Shown piece by piece: positions 21,208 to 30,325 of a stretch of DNA of 38,656 bases (positions within the stretch are counted from its first letter, which is position 1; each line of letters begins with the position of its first letter). Where the stretch lies: contig NZ_QLTA01000050.1 of the NCBI RefSeq assembly GCF_003269065.1, positions 1 through 38,656 of the forward strand, in the 5' to 3' direction. Both the position numbers and the translations under genes were made by a program. The stretch comes from Paracidovorax anthurii (GTDB lineage: Bacteria; Pseudomonadota; Gammaproteobacteria; Burkholderiales; Burkholderiaceae_C). Under the pieces are notes generated by a model, which saw nothing but the letters and a program-made list of their open reading frames with translations, had not been told where the DNA came from and ran no database searches.

Positions 21208-22263
21208 ATGAATTCAGAACAAAATCAACAACTTACCGAAAAAATTTCGCCTTGGCGGGTCAGCGTTGCGCCGATGATGGATTGGACTGACCGCCATTGC
21301 CGCTATTTCCATCGGCTGTTGAGCCGCCATGCCCTGCTTTACACCGAGATGGTGACCACCGGCGCACTGGTGCATGGCGATGTCGAACGCCATCTGCGCT
21401 TCCATGCCGAGGAGCATCCCGTGGCGCTGCAACTGGGGGGCAGCGACCCTGCCGATCTGGCACGCTCGGCGCGGCTTGGCGAGCAATGGGGCTATGACGA
21501 GATCAATCTCAACTGCGGCTGCCCAAGCGAGCGCGTGCAACGCGGTGCGTTCGGTGCATGCCTGATGAACGAGCCCCGTCTAGTGGCCGACTGCATCAAG
21601 GCCATGGTGGATACGGTGAGCGTGCCCGTCACAGTCAAGCACCGCATCGGCATCGGCAAGAACGAAGACTATGGTTTCGTACGCGATTTCGTGGGTACCG
21701 TAGCCGATGCGGGATGCCGCGTGTTCATCGTGCATGCACGCAATGCGTGGCTGGAAGGGCTGTCACCCAAGGAAAACCGCGAAATTCCCCCGCTGCGCTA
21801 CGACGTGGTGCATCGCCTCAAGGCCGAGTTCCCCACCCTCACCATCGCGATCAATGGCGGCTTCGCCAGCGACGCCTTGGTACGACAAGCCCTGGAGGGC
21901 GGCCTGGATGGGGCCATGATCGGCCGCGAGGCGTATCACAACCCCTGGTGGCTCGCTCGCTGGGATGCGCTCTATTACGGCAAACCGGACAACGGCCTCA
22001 CGCGGGAGTTGGCCGAGGAAGCCATGGTGGACTACATGGCACGCGAGGTGGCTCGATGCGGCACACCCTGGTACGCCATCGCACGCCACATGCTCGGGCT
22101 GCGCAATGGATTGCCTGGCGCGCGCCGCTGGCGACAGGTCTGGAGCGACCATCGCCTCAAGCATCTCCCCGCGCACGAGGTCATGGCGATCGCACGCGCC
22201 AAGCCTCCCGGCATGGCTGCACAAGACGAAGCCCGTCAAGACATGGCCGGCTCACCGGCCTGA
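21208..22263 (+). CDS. dusA: tRNA-dihydrouridine(20/20a) synthase DusA
   Basis: 351 residues, normal length. DusA signature parts are VAPMMDWTDRHCRYFHR (FMN site), LQLGGSDPADLA, YDEINLNCGCPSERVQRGAFGACLM with the catalytic Cys, VTVKHRIGI, FIVHARNAWL and NGGFAS. It reduces U20/U20a in tRNA using NADPH and FMN. The first 15 residues are polar and unlike the conserved body, as expected if the island supplied a new 5' end and promoter. The integration core is expected within or near the DNA for the MMDWTDRHC segment (about 21,270-21,310). The 3' end overlaps the convergent GGDEF-EAL gene by 28 bases. Confidence 0.96.
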   Translation: MNSEQNQQLTEKISPWRVSVAPMMDWTDRHCRYFHRLLSRHALLYTEMVTTGALVHGDVERHLRFHAEEHPVALQLGGSDPADLARSARLGEQWGYDEINLNCGCPSERVQRGAFGACLMNEPRLVADCIKAMVDTVSVPVTVKHRIGIGKNEDYGFVRDFVGTVADAGCRVFIVHARNAWLEGLSPKENREIPPLRYDVVHRLKAEFPTLTIAINGGFASDALVRQALEGGLDGAMIGREAYHNPWWLARWDALYYGKPDNGLTRELAEEAMVDYMAREVARCGTPWYAIARHMLGLRNGLPGARRWRQVWSDHRLKHLPAHEVMAIARAKPPGMAAQDEARQDMAGSPA

Positions 22264-25064
22264 GCATCGAGCCAGTCCTTCAACGGCACGGGCTGTGCAT
22301 ACAGATAACCTTGCATGGCATCGCAGCCATGGCTTGCTAGGAAGGCGGCTTGCTCGGACGTCTCCACCCCTTCCGCGACCACCCGAAGCCGCAGGTGGTG
22401 CGCCATCGAGAGGATCGCGCGTACGATGGCCGCATCATTGGGCTCGTCGGGAGCATCCTGCACAAAACTCTTGTCGATCTTGAGCTCATAGAGCGGCAGG
22501 CGCTTGAGGTAAGCCAGACTGGAGTATCCCGTGCCAAAGTCGTCAATGGAGAAACGCACCCCCAGCTTCACCAATTCGGCCATGCGGATCGCCGTGTCCT
22601 GCCAGTTTTCCACGAGCAGGGTTTCCGTGACCTCGAGAATGAGCCGCGAGGCCGGTGCGCCGCTATACGCGAGCGCATCGCGCACATAGGCCACGAAATC
22701 GTCCTGGCGGAACTGCCGGGCGCTCACGTTGACGGAGATCGTCAAGTCCCGTCCGGCCGCATGCAGGCGCGCCAGGGCATCGCAAGCCCGGCGGATCACT
22801 CGCGCCCCGATGCGCAGGATCAAGCCCGACTCTTCCGCGATCGCCACGAAGCGCACGGGCGAAACGCGCCCGTGCACCGGATGGACCCAGCGCAGCAGCA
22901 GTTCTCCACCACATACCGCACCCAGGCTGTCCACCTGGGGATGGATGTGGATGTCCAGGGCATCTTCGACCACCGCCTGCCCCAGATCCTGCTCCAGGGA
23001 AAGCCGCTCCTGGGCACTGGCCTGCATGTCCGCCTCGAAGAAGCACACACGGTTGCTGCCGAAAGACTTCGCGCGATACATCGCCGTATCGGCCTCGCGC
23101 AGGAGGTCTTCCACGGTTTCATTGCCTTTCGGGAACAGCGTGACGCCGGTGCTGGCGGTCACCGCGTAGAAGGTGCTGCCCAGGTCGTGGGGCGCCTCCA
23201 TGCCTTCGCGCAGACGCGCCGCCATGGCGCCGGCGGCATCCACGCCGGCCTGGATGCCATTCGCGATGCGCGGAATCAGGACGACAAACTCGTCGCCACC
23301 GATGCGTACCACACTGCCGAACCCCTGCAGCAACCGCTCGAGCCTCCGGGCCACCTGCACCAGCAGGCGGTCACCGGCTGGGTGGCCTCTCGCGTCGTTG
23401 AGTTGCTTGAAATTGTCCAGATCGATGAAGAACAGCGCACCAACGCCGCCCTGGCGGCGGGCGAGGTCCAATGCACTCTGCAATTGGTCGAACAGCAAGC
23501 GTCGGTTGGGCAGGCCGGTCAATGCATCGTAGTAGGCCAACCGGTGCATCGTGGCTTCAGCTTCACGCCGGCTTGTGACATCGCGTGCCAACGCGACGTA
23601 ACGGGATGCCAGCGACGCATCGGGAAGGTGATTGGGCTCCTCGCCACCGGAAACGAGCGCAGAGGGTCCGTGCTTGCGGGCAACCGACAGTTCGAACCAC
23701 CGCATGCCACCCGACGTGCGCAGATGGTACTGGCGCCCCGACGAAACGCCTTGGGCCCGGGCGTCGCGCATCGCCTGCAGGAATTCCGCGGCGACGTCGG
23801 CTGGCAGGATTTCCTGCAAGCTGCGCCCCTCGAACGTTTCCGAGGGGGCCGACGAGAAGTCCGACCGGGCCGATCGGTAGTAGTGGATGTGCCCATCCAT
23901 ATCCAACTCGAAAAGCAGATCCGGCACGGCATGCAGGATGCCTTCGAGGTCGTCGCGGGCGGTGCGCAGCTCACTCGTCATCGATCGCGCCAGCGCAAGC
24001 GCCCGCTGGTGCCCTGTTGCCTGCAATGCGATGAACCACCCTGCCAATACGCTGATGAGCACTCCCAGCCAGGCAATGAGCCCATGGTTGTCGCGCCCCA
24101 CCTTCTGGTCAAAGGCTGCGAGGGGTTCCATCGTCAGCGTCCACGGCCTCCCGCCAACCGTCAGGTAACGCACCACGTGCAGACGTTCACCATGGCTGGC
24201 CATCCGTGGCTCCGGATCATCCGCCCCATAAAGAACCGTCATGCCAGCCTCGTCAGCGGCCCAGGGTTGTCCATCCTGAATGCGCAGCGACACGGCTGAA
24301 TCCAGCTCCCGCAGGAGATCGTCCACCACGGCAGCCATGCGGAACGGAGCAGCCACCCAGCCTTGAATGGCGGCACGGCGGGCGTCCAGGCTGTCAGGCA
24401 TGCCACCACCTGCATACAGTGGAAGAAACATCATGAGCCCCGGGTCTTCATCACCCCCTACGCTCCAGAGGCCGGAGAGAGCCATCATGCCTGTGTCCCT
24501 GGCCCGGTCCATGGCTTCGCGCGCGGCGGGCAGGCTGCCGGCATCAAAGCCCAGGGCACTCAGGTTGCCCTGGGTTCGAGGCTCCACACGGGTCATGACG
24601 GCATACATCCCCTGCCCTCCACGGGACCGCACCTCGTACCGTTCAAAGCCCTGGGCACGCATGGCCAGTACATGGGCACGCAGACTCTCCTGCGGCACGC
24701 GCTCCAGCAGACAGAGCGCCTGCAACCCGGGCCGGGCCTGATCCAGCTGCAGGGCTTCGACATACGTGGCAAACCCGCTCTGGCTGATCGCTTTCGAGCC
24801 ATCCACATAGCCCCGGAGCCCGCGCAGCACCATTTCGTAGGCCACCATGCGGTCCTGCAGGCTGGACACCACGCGCTCAGCCGCCGCCTCGAAATGCTGG
24901 CGGCGCCGCGCCTGCTGGATCTGCTCCGCGTGGTGCCAATAGAGGTAAGTGACCCCCAGCAAGGCCGCCGAAAGCAGCGGCGCGAATACCAGGCGCACGT
25001 GCCAAAACGGCAGTGGAGCGCGGCTGGGGCTGCCTGCGGAACGGGACGAGGACGATAGGCTCAT
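22236..25064 (-). CDS. CHASE-PAS-GGDEF-EAL cyclic-di-GMP protein
   Basis: 942 residues. Order: a transmembrane helix (about 27-45), a periplasmic CHASE domain (about 75-300, with LRGYVDGS and YEVRSRGGQGMYAVMTRVEP), a second helix (about 330-350), a PAS domain (LEGILHAVPDLLFELDMDG onward), a GGDEF domain with intact GGDEF (589-593) and YYDALTGLPNRRLLFDQL, and an EAL domain. The EAL core reads GGELLLRW (Glu721), with ISVNVSARQF, LEVTET, DDFGTGYSSLAYLKRLPLYELKIDKSF and VVAEGVET present. It may both make and degrade c-di-GMP in response to an external signal. No clear ribosome site is seen before the ATG. It is divergent from the alarmone synthetase gene. Confidence 0.93.
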   Translation of the reverse strand: MSLSSSSRSAGSPSRAPLPFWHVRLVFAPLLSAALLGVTYLYWHHAEQIQQARRRQHFEAAAERVVSSLQDRMVAYEMVLRGLRGYVDGSKAISQSGFATYVEALQLDQARPGLQALCLLERVPQESLRAHVLAMRAQGFERYEVRSRGGQGMYAVMTRVEPRTQGNLSALGFDAGSLPAAREAMDRARDTGMMALSGLWSVGGDEDPGLMMFLPLYAGGGMPDSLDARRAAIQGWVAAPFRMAAVVDDLLRELDSAVSLRIQDGQPWAADEAGMTVLYGADDPEPRMASHGERLHVVRYLTVGGRPWTLTMEPLAAFDQKVGRDNHGLIAWLGVLISVLAGWFIALQATGHQRALALARSMTSELRTARDDLEGILHAVPDLLFELDMDGHIHYYRSARSDFSSAPSETFEGRSLQEILPADVAAEFLQAMRDARAQGVSSGRQYHLRTSGGMRWFELSVARKHGPSALVSGGEEPNHLPDASLASRYVALARDVTSRREAEATMHRLAYYDALTGLPNRRLLFDQLQSALDLARRQGGVGALFFIDLDNFKQLNDARGHPAGDRLLVQVARRLERLLQGFGSVVRIGGDEFVVLIPRIANGIQAGVDAAGAMAARLREGMEAPHDLGSTFYAVTASTGVTLFPKGNETVEDLLREADTAMYRAKSFGSNRVCFFEADMQASAQERLSLEQDLGQAVVEDALDIHIHPQVDSLGAVCGGELLLRWVHPVHGRVSPVRFVAIAEESGLILRIGARVIRRACDALARLHAAGRDLTISVNVSARQFRQDDFVAYVRDALAYSGAPASRLILEVTETLLVENWQDTAIRMAELVKLGVRFSIDDFGTGYSSLAYLKRLPLYELKIDKSFVQDAPDEPNDAAIVRAILSMAHHLRLRVVAEGVETSEQAAFLASHGCDAMQGYLYAQPVPLKDWLDAQAGEPAMS

Positions 25065-25280
25065 GCGCGGTGCAGCGTGTCATGGACGGCACGCCCTGGC
25101 AAGCCCCATATCGAGCCCCGTGGTGCCGATGGCACCGGCCTCGGACACGGATCGGGGCGCAGTCCTACGGGCTGGCGACCGTTGCCGCCATGGCATTGGA
25201 ATACGATCGCCTCGCACCCATTTTCAATGGCCGCTGGCGCCCGACTGCCCCGCCCCCATTTCGCTTCTTTGACCCTTTTC

Positions 25281-26345
25281 ATGCCGTCGCTCGATTTTTT
25301 CCGGGAAGAAAGAGGCTTCGAAGCCTTTTATGAACAGGAACTGCCCGCGCTGCAGTACGCCTGCGCTTCCTATATCGCCCTGCTCCAATCGATCCTCTCG
25401 CGGACCCCGAACTTGGACATCACCAAGGTCGAGGGCCGCGTCAAGGACCGTCAGGAATGTATCGCGAAGTTTTCACGAAAATACCGGGCGGCACTGGAAG
25501 AAAGCAACACCCCCTACAAAATACGGCCCTACATCACCGATCTCATCGGTGTCCGGGTCGTCTGTCTGTACGAAGACGAGCTGGAAAAGGTGGCCCATGC
25601 CGTGCGTTCGCACTTCGATGTAATCGATGTCACGGACAAGGTTTCTGCCGTGGAAAGCACCGAGGGGTCATTTGGCTACAAAGGGCTGCACTTGGATCTG
25701 CGGCTCAATGCGCCGCAGGCAGCCCTCACCGAGCACAGGGCCTATGCGGACCAGCCATTCGAACTTCAGGTGCGCACCATCATCCAGGACTCCTGGAGCG
25801 TGCTCGACCACAAGATCAAGTACAAGAAATCCATCCCGGGCCAGTTGCGGCGGCGCATCAATGTGCTGTCGGCACTCTTCGAGCTGGCCGACCGGGAGTT
25901 TCGCCAGATCCGGGACGAGACCGATGCCGAACTGCGACAGGCCCCGGACGAGACCATGGAGGCCGATGCTGGGGCCCCCATGCCGCCGGAAGGGCGCCCC
26001 GCGCCTCCAGGCAGCGAGCTCAACGCCTTCACTTTCCTGAAGATCGCCAACCACTTTTTCAAGGATTGCGATTTCGACCCCCACAAAGTGGACCTTTTCG
26101 TGGCCGATATCCGGGCATGGGCGCCCGACATGACCCGTGCGCGCTTCAATACCCTTTTGCGGGCCACCCTGGGCACCGTGAAACGCTACAAGCAGTATTT
26201 CGAGGAAATCACCCCCCAGGCCAGCTTCAACCCCTACACGGTGATACGGCACTGCCTGTATCTGGGCGATCGCACGACGTTCCGGCGCGCCCTGCGCAAC
26301 AGTTCGCGGGAAGCATTCGAAGCTTGGCTGAAAGAACACGCCTGA
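25281..26345 (+). CDS. RelA/SpoT-domain (p)ppGpp synthetase-like protein
   Basis: 354 residues from ATG 25281 (MPSLDFFREERG); the frame is open 68 codons further upstream but that part is low quality. The nucleotidyltransferase pattern is present: VEGRVKDRQECIAKFSRKY, PYITDLIGVRVVCLYEDELEKV, GSFGYKGLHLDL and FELQVRTIIQDSWSVLDHKIKYK. There is no HD hydrolase, TGS or ACT domain, so it is a small alarmone synthetase type. It has an unusual C-terminal extension of about 120 residues after a Pro/Ala linker. It probably transfers pyrophosphate to GDP or GTP under stress; activity is inferred. Confidence 0.85.
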   Translation: MPSLDFFREERGFEAFYEQELPALQYACASYIALLQSILSRTPNLDITKVEGRVKDRQECIAKFSRKYRAALEESNTPYKIRPYITDLIGVRVVCLYEDELEKVAHAVRSHFDVIDVTDKVSAVESTEGSFGYKGLHLDLRLNAPQAALTEHRAYADQPFELQVRTIIQDSWSVLDHKIKYKKSIPGQLRRRINVLSALFELADREFRQIRDETDAELRQAPDETMEADAGAPMPPEGRPAPPGSELNAFTFLKIANHFFKDCDFDPHKVDLFVADIRAWAPDMTRARFNTLLRATLGTVKRYKQYFEEITPQASFNPYTVIRHCLYLGDRTTFRRALRNSSREAFEAWLKEHA

Positions 26346-26400
26346 AGTGCCGGGCCCGCCTGGAAAAGGCACGCTCAGCGCGTGGTTACTTCAAGTTACA

Positions 26401-26439
26401 GCTATTGAATGCATAGCAAACAAGGCTTTCCAGGCCTTG
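26401..26439. repeat. Comamonadaceae-type AT-rich palindromic repeat, copy 1
   Basis: GCTAT (26401-26405) and ATAGC (26413-26417) are followed by AAACAA and a CAAGGC / GCCTTG stem (26421-26426, 26434-26439). The 25-base core starting one base pair upstream is 20/25 identical to the repeat near 38,042. It lies in the gap before phaZ. Confidence 0.6.
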
Positions 26440-26512
26440 ATTTTCAACTGTCGCATTTGCGACAGCTCATCCGTATTTCTACGCCACACGCCCGGCGCGA
26501 AGTGCTGCTATA

Positions 26513-26523
26513 TTGCACTGCAA
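26513..26523. promoter_or_regulatory. TTGCA-C-TGCAA palindrome upstream of phaZ
   Basis: A perfect 11-bp palindrome ends 22 bases before the phaZ start, next to an AT-rich TGCTATATT that could be a -10 region. PHB regulators of the PhaR family bind TGC/GCA-rich symmetric sites, so this is a candidate operator. Confidence 0.35.
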
Positions 26524-26545
26524 CATACTTCGCCGAGCCCGCCCC

Positions 26546-27976
26546 ATGCTCTACAACCTCTATGAAACCCAGCGGTCGCTGATGGAGCCCTTTGCGGATC
26601 TGGCCCAGACCGTCTCCAAGATCTACAGCAACCCCGTGTCGCCCTTCAGCCAGACGGTCTATGCCCAACGCATGTCCGCCGGCTACGATCTGCTCTATCG
26701 GCTGGGCAAGGACTATGAAAAGCCGGTATTCGGCATCTCCACGGTGGAAGTGGAAGGCCACGAGGTCGTGATCCACGAACGCGTGGAGCAGGACAAGCCT
26801 TTTTGCGAATTGCGCCGGTTCAAGCGCTTCTGCGACAACCCCGCAACACTGGAAACCATCAAGCGCCAGCCGGCAGTGCTCATCGTGGCACCGCTCTCCG
26901 GGCACTATGCCACCTTGCTGCGCGACACGGTGCGCACCATGCTCCAGGGGCACAAGGTGTTCATCACCGACTGGAAGAACGCCCGCCTGGTGCCCCTCTC
27001 GGAAGGTGAATTCCATCTCGACGATTACGTGAATTACGTGCAGGAATTCATCCGGTTGCTGCAAAGCCGCTATGGCAACTGCCATGTGATGAGCGTGTGC
27101 CAGCCCACGGTTCCGGTATTGGCGGCCGTTTCGTTGATGGCCAGCCGCGGCGAGAAAACGCCGCTGACCATGACCATGATGGGCGGCCCCATCGACGCAC
27201 GCAAATCTCCTACGGCCGTCAACAATCTCGCCACACAACGCAGCTATGAGTGGTTCGAGAACAACGTGATCTACCGCGTGCCGGACAGCTTCCCAGGGGC
27301 GGGCCGGCGCGTGTATCCCGGGTTTTTGCAGCACACCGGCTTCGTGGCCATGAATCCCGATCGGCATGCCAAGAGCCATTACGACTATTTCAAGGACCTG
27401 GTGAAGGGCGACGACGCCAGCGCGGAAGCCCACCGCAAGTTCTACGACGAGTACAACGCCGTCCTCGACATGGACGCGGATTACTACCTCGAAACCATCA
27501 AGACCGTGTTCCAGGACTACGATCTCGTGCACGGCACCTGGGATGTCCGATCGCCCGAAGGGAAGGTCGAGCGCGTGCGGCCGCAGGATATCCGGACCAC
27601 CGCCCTGATCACCATCGAGGGCGAACTCGACGACATTTCCGGCTCGGGTCAGACCGAGGCCGCGCATGGCCTGTGCACGGCCATCCCCCAGAAGGACTGC
27701 AAGCACTTCGAGGTCAGGGGCGCGGGCCACTACGGCATCTTCAGCGGCCGGCGCTGGCGTGAGGTCGTGTACCCCCAGGTGCGCGACTTCATCCTGGCCC
27801 ACAACCCTCAACCCTCTGCCTCCGGCAGCGTGGACAGCACGCTGGTGCCCAGCGAAGACGCGCCGCGTCGCCGCACAGGCGCGGTGTCGGCCCTGGCCGC
27901 GGAGACTGCGGAAGAACTGCCGACCGCCACGGCCGCGCCTGCGGCACGCGGAAAGCGAAGCGCCCGCAAGGCTTGA
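26546..27976 (+). CDS. phaZ: Intracellular polyhydroxyalkanoate (PHB) depolymerase
   Basis: 476 residues from ATG 26546 (MLYNLYETQRSLMEPF, the canonical start). An alpha/beta hydrolase whose nucleophile is Cys185 in MSVCQPTVP, with Asp362 (EGELDDISGSGQ) and His395 (GAGHYGIFSGRRWR). This Cys-Asp-His set, with 33 residues between Asp and His, is that of the PhaZa1 group, which mobilises native PHB granules in the cytoplasm. Other family phrases are PLSGHYATLLRDTVRTML and VFITDWKNAR. A Pro/Ala/Arg-rich tail of about 60 residues follows the core. The stop overlaps the TTG start of the next gene. Confidence 0.95.
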   Translation: MLYNLYETQRSLMEPFADLAQTVSKIYSNPVSPFSQTVYAQRMSAGYDLLYRLGKDYEKPVFGISTVEVEGHEVVIHERVEQDKPFCELRRFKRFCDNPATLETIKRQPAVLIVAPLSGHYATLLRDTVRTMLQGHKVFITDWKNARLVPLSEGEFHLDDYVNYVQEFIRLLQSRYGNCHVMSVCQPTVPVLAAVSLMASRGEKTPLTMTMMGGPIDARKSPTAVNNLATQRSYEWFENNVIYRVPDSFPGAGRRVYPGFLQHTGFVAMNPDRHAKSHYDYFKDLVKGDDASAEAHRKFYDEYNAVLDMDADYYLETIKTVFQDYDLVHGTWDVRSPEGKVERVRPQDIRTTALITIEGELDDISGSGQTEAAHGLCTAIPQKDCKHFEVRGAGHYGIFSGRRWREVVYPQVRDFILAHNPQPSASGSVDSTLVPSEDAPRRRTGAVSALAAETAEELPTATAAPAARGKRSARKA

Positions 27977-28668
27977 ACCCCGTCCGCCCCGCGCTCGAAG
28001 GTCTGGTGGCCCGCATCGATGCGGTCCTGCCCCAGACCCAGTGCACGCGCTGCGGCTACCCCGACTGCGCGGCCTATGCCCGTGCCGTCGCTTGCGGCGA
28101 TGCCGAAATCAACCGATGCCCGCCGGGCGGCGCCCAAGGCGTGGCGCGGCTGGCGGCCCTGACCGGCCGCCCCGTGGTTCCGCTGGACCCCGACTGCGGA
28201 AGCGAAGCGCCCCGCTCCCTGGCCGTGATCGACGAGCACTGGTGCATCGGCTGCACCCTCTGCATCAAGGCCTGCCCGACCGACGCGATCCTGGGGACGA
28301 ACAAGTACATGCACACCGTGATCCCGGAGCACTGCACCGGCTGCGAGTTGTGCATTCCCGTGTGCCCCGTGGATTGCATCTCTCTGGAAAACGCCAGTGG
28401 GTCCGACACCGGCTGGTCAGCCTGGTCCGCCGGGCATGCAGAGCACGCCCGCCAGCGCTACCAGGCGCGCCAGATCCGCCAGGACGCTGAAAACGATGCG
28501 GTGCATGCCACGGTGACCAGCGAAAGCTCGCCATCGCCGCCGGCCCCGGCACACGCCAAAGAACCATCACCACCGGCCGATGATCCTGCAGCAGCCCGGC
28601 GGGCCGCCATCGCCGCCGCGATGGCCCGGGCTCGCGGACAACGCATGCCCGGCAATGTCAGCGACTGA
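27973..28668 (+). CDS. rnfB: RnfB/RsxB-type electron transport ferredoxin, stand-alone
   Basis: 231 residues with a TTG start overlapping the phaZ stop (TTGA), so translation is probably coupled. The RnfB Fe-S domain has Cys24, Cys27, Cys32 and Cys49 (CTRCGYPDC...NRCPPGG). Two bacterial 4Fe-4S ferredoxin motifs follow: Cys91/94/97/101 (CIGCTLCIKACP) and Cys121/124/127/131 (CTGCELCIPVCP). The usual N-terminal membrane anchor of RnfB is missing and no other rnf genes are nearby. The tail is disordered Ala/Pro/Ser. Such orphan RnfB proteins occur in betaproteobacteria and likely act as soluble electron carriers; the partner is unknown. Confidence 0.88.
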   Translation: MNPVRPALEGLVARIDAVLPQTQCTRCGYPDCAAYARAVACGDAEINRCPPGGAQGVARLAALTGRPVVPLDPDCGSEAPRSLAVIDEHWCIGCTLCIKACPTDAILGTNKYMHTVIPEHCTGCELCIPVCPVDCISLENASGSDTGWSAWSAGHAEHARQRYQARQIRQDAENDAVHATVTSESSPSPPAPAHAKEPSPPADDPAAARRAAIAAAMARARGQRMPGNVSD

Positions 28669-28687
28669 TGAGGTGGCACAGCGACCT

Positions 28688-30205
28688 TCAGGCCCGCGCC
28701 GCGAGAGATTTGTAGACCCCGCAGCCCAGATACATGCCGTCCACCTGGCGGACGAACGACATCTTCGTCTGCACGCTGCCTGTCGCAGGATTGGTGATGT
28801 CGTATTCCACCCAGCCAGGCCCTCGCTCGGCCTGCGCCACGATGTCGGCGACAAGGCGGGCTCCGTCGATGCCGGGAATGTCCTGCACGCGCGAGCCGAC
28901 CTTCGCGGGGTTGCCGCCGAACGCGAGGTAGGTTCCGGCTTGGTCGAGGACGAACACGTACATGTCCCGGTCATGGAAGGCCTGGGCGGGATCGGTGAGC
29001 ATGCGCAGAAAGCTGTCGCGCGATCCCGAAGAACGCCGCTGGCCGACGGCCCGTTCGACAAGGGCCATGGCCTCCTCGGCCGTCCCTTGCTGGAGCCGGA
29101 ACGACAAGACCGCCCGCGACAGCGTGGCCGCTCGGCTCTCCAGCGCCTCCGCCTGCTGCACCGCCAGCCCGACCATCTGCGCGTTGTGCTGCGTAATCTC
29201 GTCGATCTGCTGCACCGCCGCGCTGATCTCGGCCAGGCCTGTGCTCTGCTCGACACTGGAGACGGATAGCTCGCTCACGTTGCCCGCCACGCCGCGAATA
29301 CCGTCCGCCATGCCCGCGATGCCGTCACCCGCCGCGCGGATCAGCGTGGCGCTCGACTCCACCTGGCGCACGGAGTCGCCGATCAGATCCCGGATTTCGC
29401 GCGCCGCGGTGCCGGATCGCTGGGCCAGCGTGCGCACTTCGGCGGCCACCACGGCGAAGCCCCGGCCCTGCTCGCCCGCACGGGCCGCCTCCACGGCTGC
29501 GTTGAGTGCGAGGATGTTGGTCTGGAACGCGATGGAGTCGATCACGCCGATGATCTCCGCCATGCGGCGCGCGCCCTGCTGGATGGCCTGCACGGATTCC
29601 ACCGCCCGGCCCATCGCCTGGGTGCCGGCCTCCGCGGCGGCGCGGACCTGCACGGCGCGCCGGTCCGCGGCCTGCGCGGTCTGCGCGTTCTCCCGCACGG
29701 TAGTGACCAGTTGTTCCACGCTCGCGGCGGTCTCCTCCAGATTGGCGGCCTGCTGCTCGGTCCGATCCGCCAGCGCCCGGTTGTCCACCGCCAAGCTTCG
29801 CCCGGCATGCGCAACCAGCGCGGCATTGCTGCGGATGTCGGCCACCATCGACGACAGCGTGAGCACCATGCGGTTCAGCAGGGAGGCCAGCTGTGCCAAT
29901 TCGTCCCGCCCTGGCTGCGCGGGCGCGCTCCGCGACAAATCGCCCTGGGCCGTGGCCTCCAGCGCCCGCGCCAGCCCCCCGAGATCGGCGGCAAGGCCGG
30001 CATGCAGCGCCAGCGCGAGGTAGACCAGAACCGTGCCCCCCGCCACCGCGGCCCATGCACCGGCCACGCTCCCTCCGCTGGCAGCGGCCCAGGCGGTTCC
30101 CGCCAAAGCCAGCAGCGCCGCGCCGGTCCAGAAGACAAGCTTCGCGGGAATGCGCAGCGCGCGCAGGAATCGCACGGCCGGGCGCAGCGGCAGGGAAACA
30201 GACAT
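28688..30205 (-). CDS. Methyl-accepting chemotaxis-type protein with C-terminal Cache domain
   Basis: 505 residues from ATG 30205-30203 with a good AGGAG-like site; the open frame continues antisense through dapC and is rejected. Two close hydrophobic stretches (about 22-42 and 48-72) leave almost no periplasmic domain. A HAMP-like region follows (about 73-130), then the MCP signalling coiled coil with its conserved hairpin [37 protein letters not shown] (223-258). Residues 395-500 form a single Cache-like sensor ([55 protein letters not shown]), placed after the signalling domain and hence probably cytoplasmic. No typical C-terminal CheR-binding pentapeptide. Divergent from dapC. Confidence 0.9.
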   Translation of the reverse strand: MSVSLPLRPAVRFLRALRIPAKLVFWTGAALLALAGTAWAAASGGSVAGAWAAVAGGTVLVYLALALHAGLAADLGGLARALEATAQGDLSRSAPAQPGRDELAQLASLLNRMVLTLSSMVADIRSNAALVAHAGRSLAVDNRALADRTEQQAANLEETAASVEQLVTTVRENAQTAQAADRRAVQVRAAAEAGTQAMGRAVESVQAIQQGARRMAEIIGVIDSIAFQTNILALNAAVEAARAGEQGRGFAVVAAEVRTLAQRSGTAAREIRDLIGDSVRQVESSATLIRAAGDGIAGMADGIRGVAGNVSELSVSSVEQSTGLAEISAAVQQIDEITQHNAQMVGLAVQQAEALESRAATLSRAVLSFRLQQGTAEEAMALVERAVGQRRSSGSRDSFLRMLTDPAQAFHDRDMYVFVLDQAGTYLAFGGNPAKVGSRVQDIPGIDGARLVADIVAQAERGPGWVEYDITNPATGSVQTKMSFVRQVDGMYLGCGVYKSLAARA

Positions 30206-30325
30206 CCTCTCATCTCCTATCAAGGGGTACCGCGCGTTATTGGCCGCCACTTCCCGCAGATTGGCAAGGCGGGAATACGCCGATCTGCCATGCCCCATGG
30301 CCGCGCAGCCCGATAATGGCATCCC

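Noticed and set aside
22350-24299. 649-codon plus-strand frame over the GGDEF-EAL gene
   Set aside because: Shadow of a gene with all GGDEF and EAL motifs on the other strand; composition is His/Arg/Gln-rich as in antisense frames.
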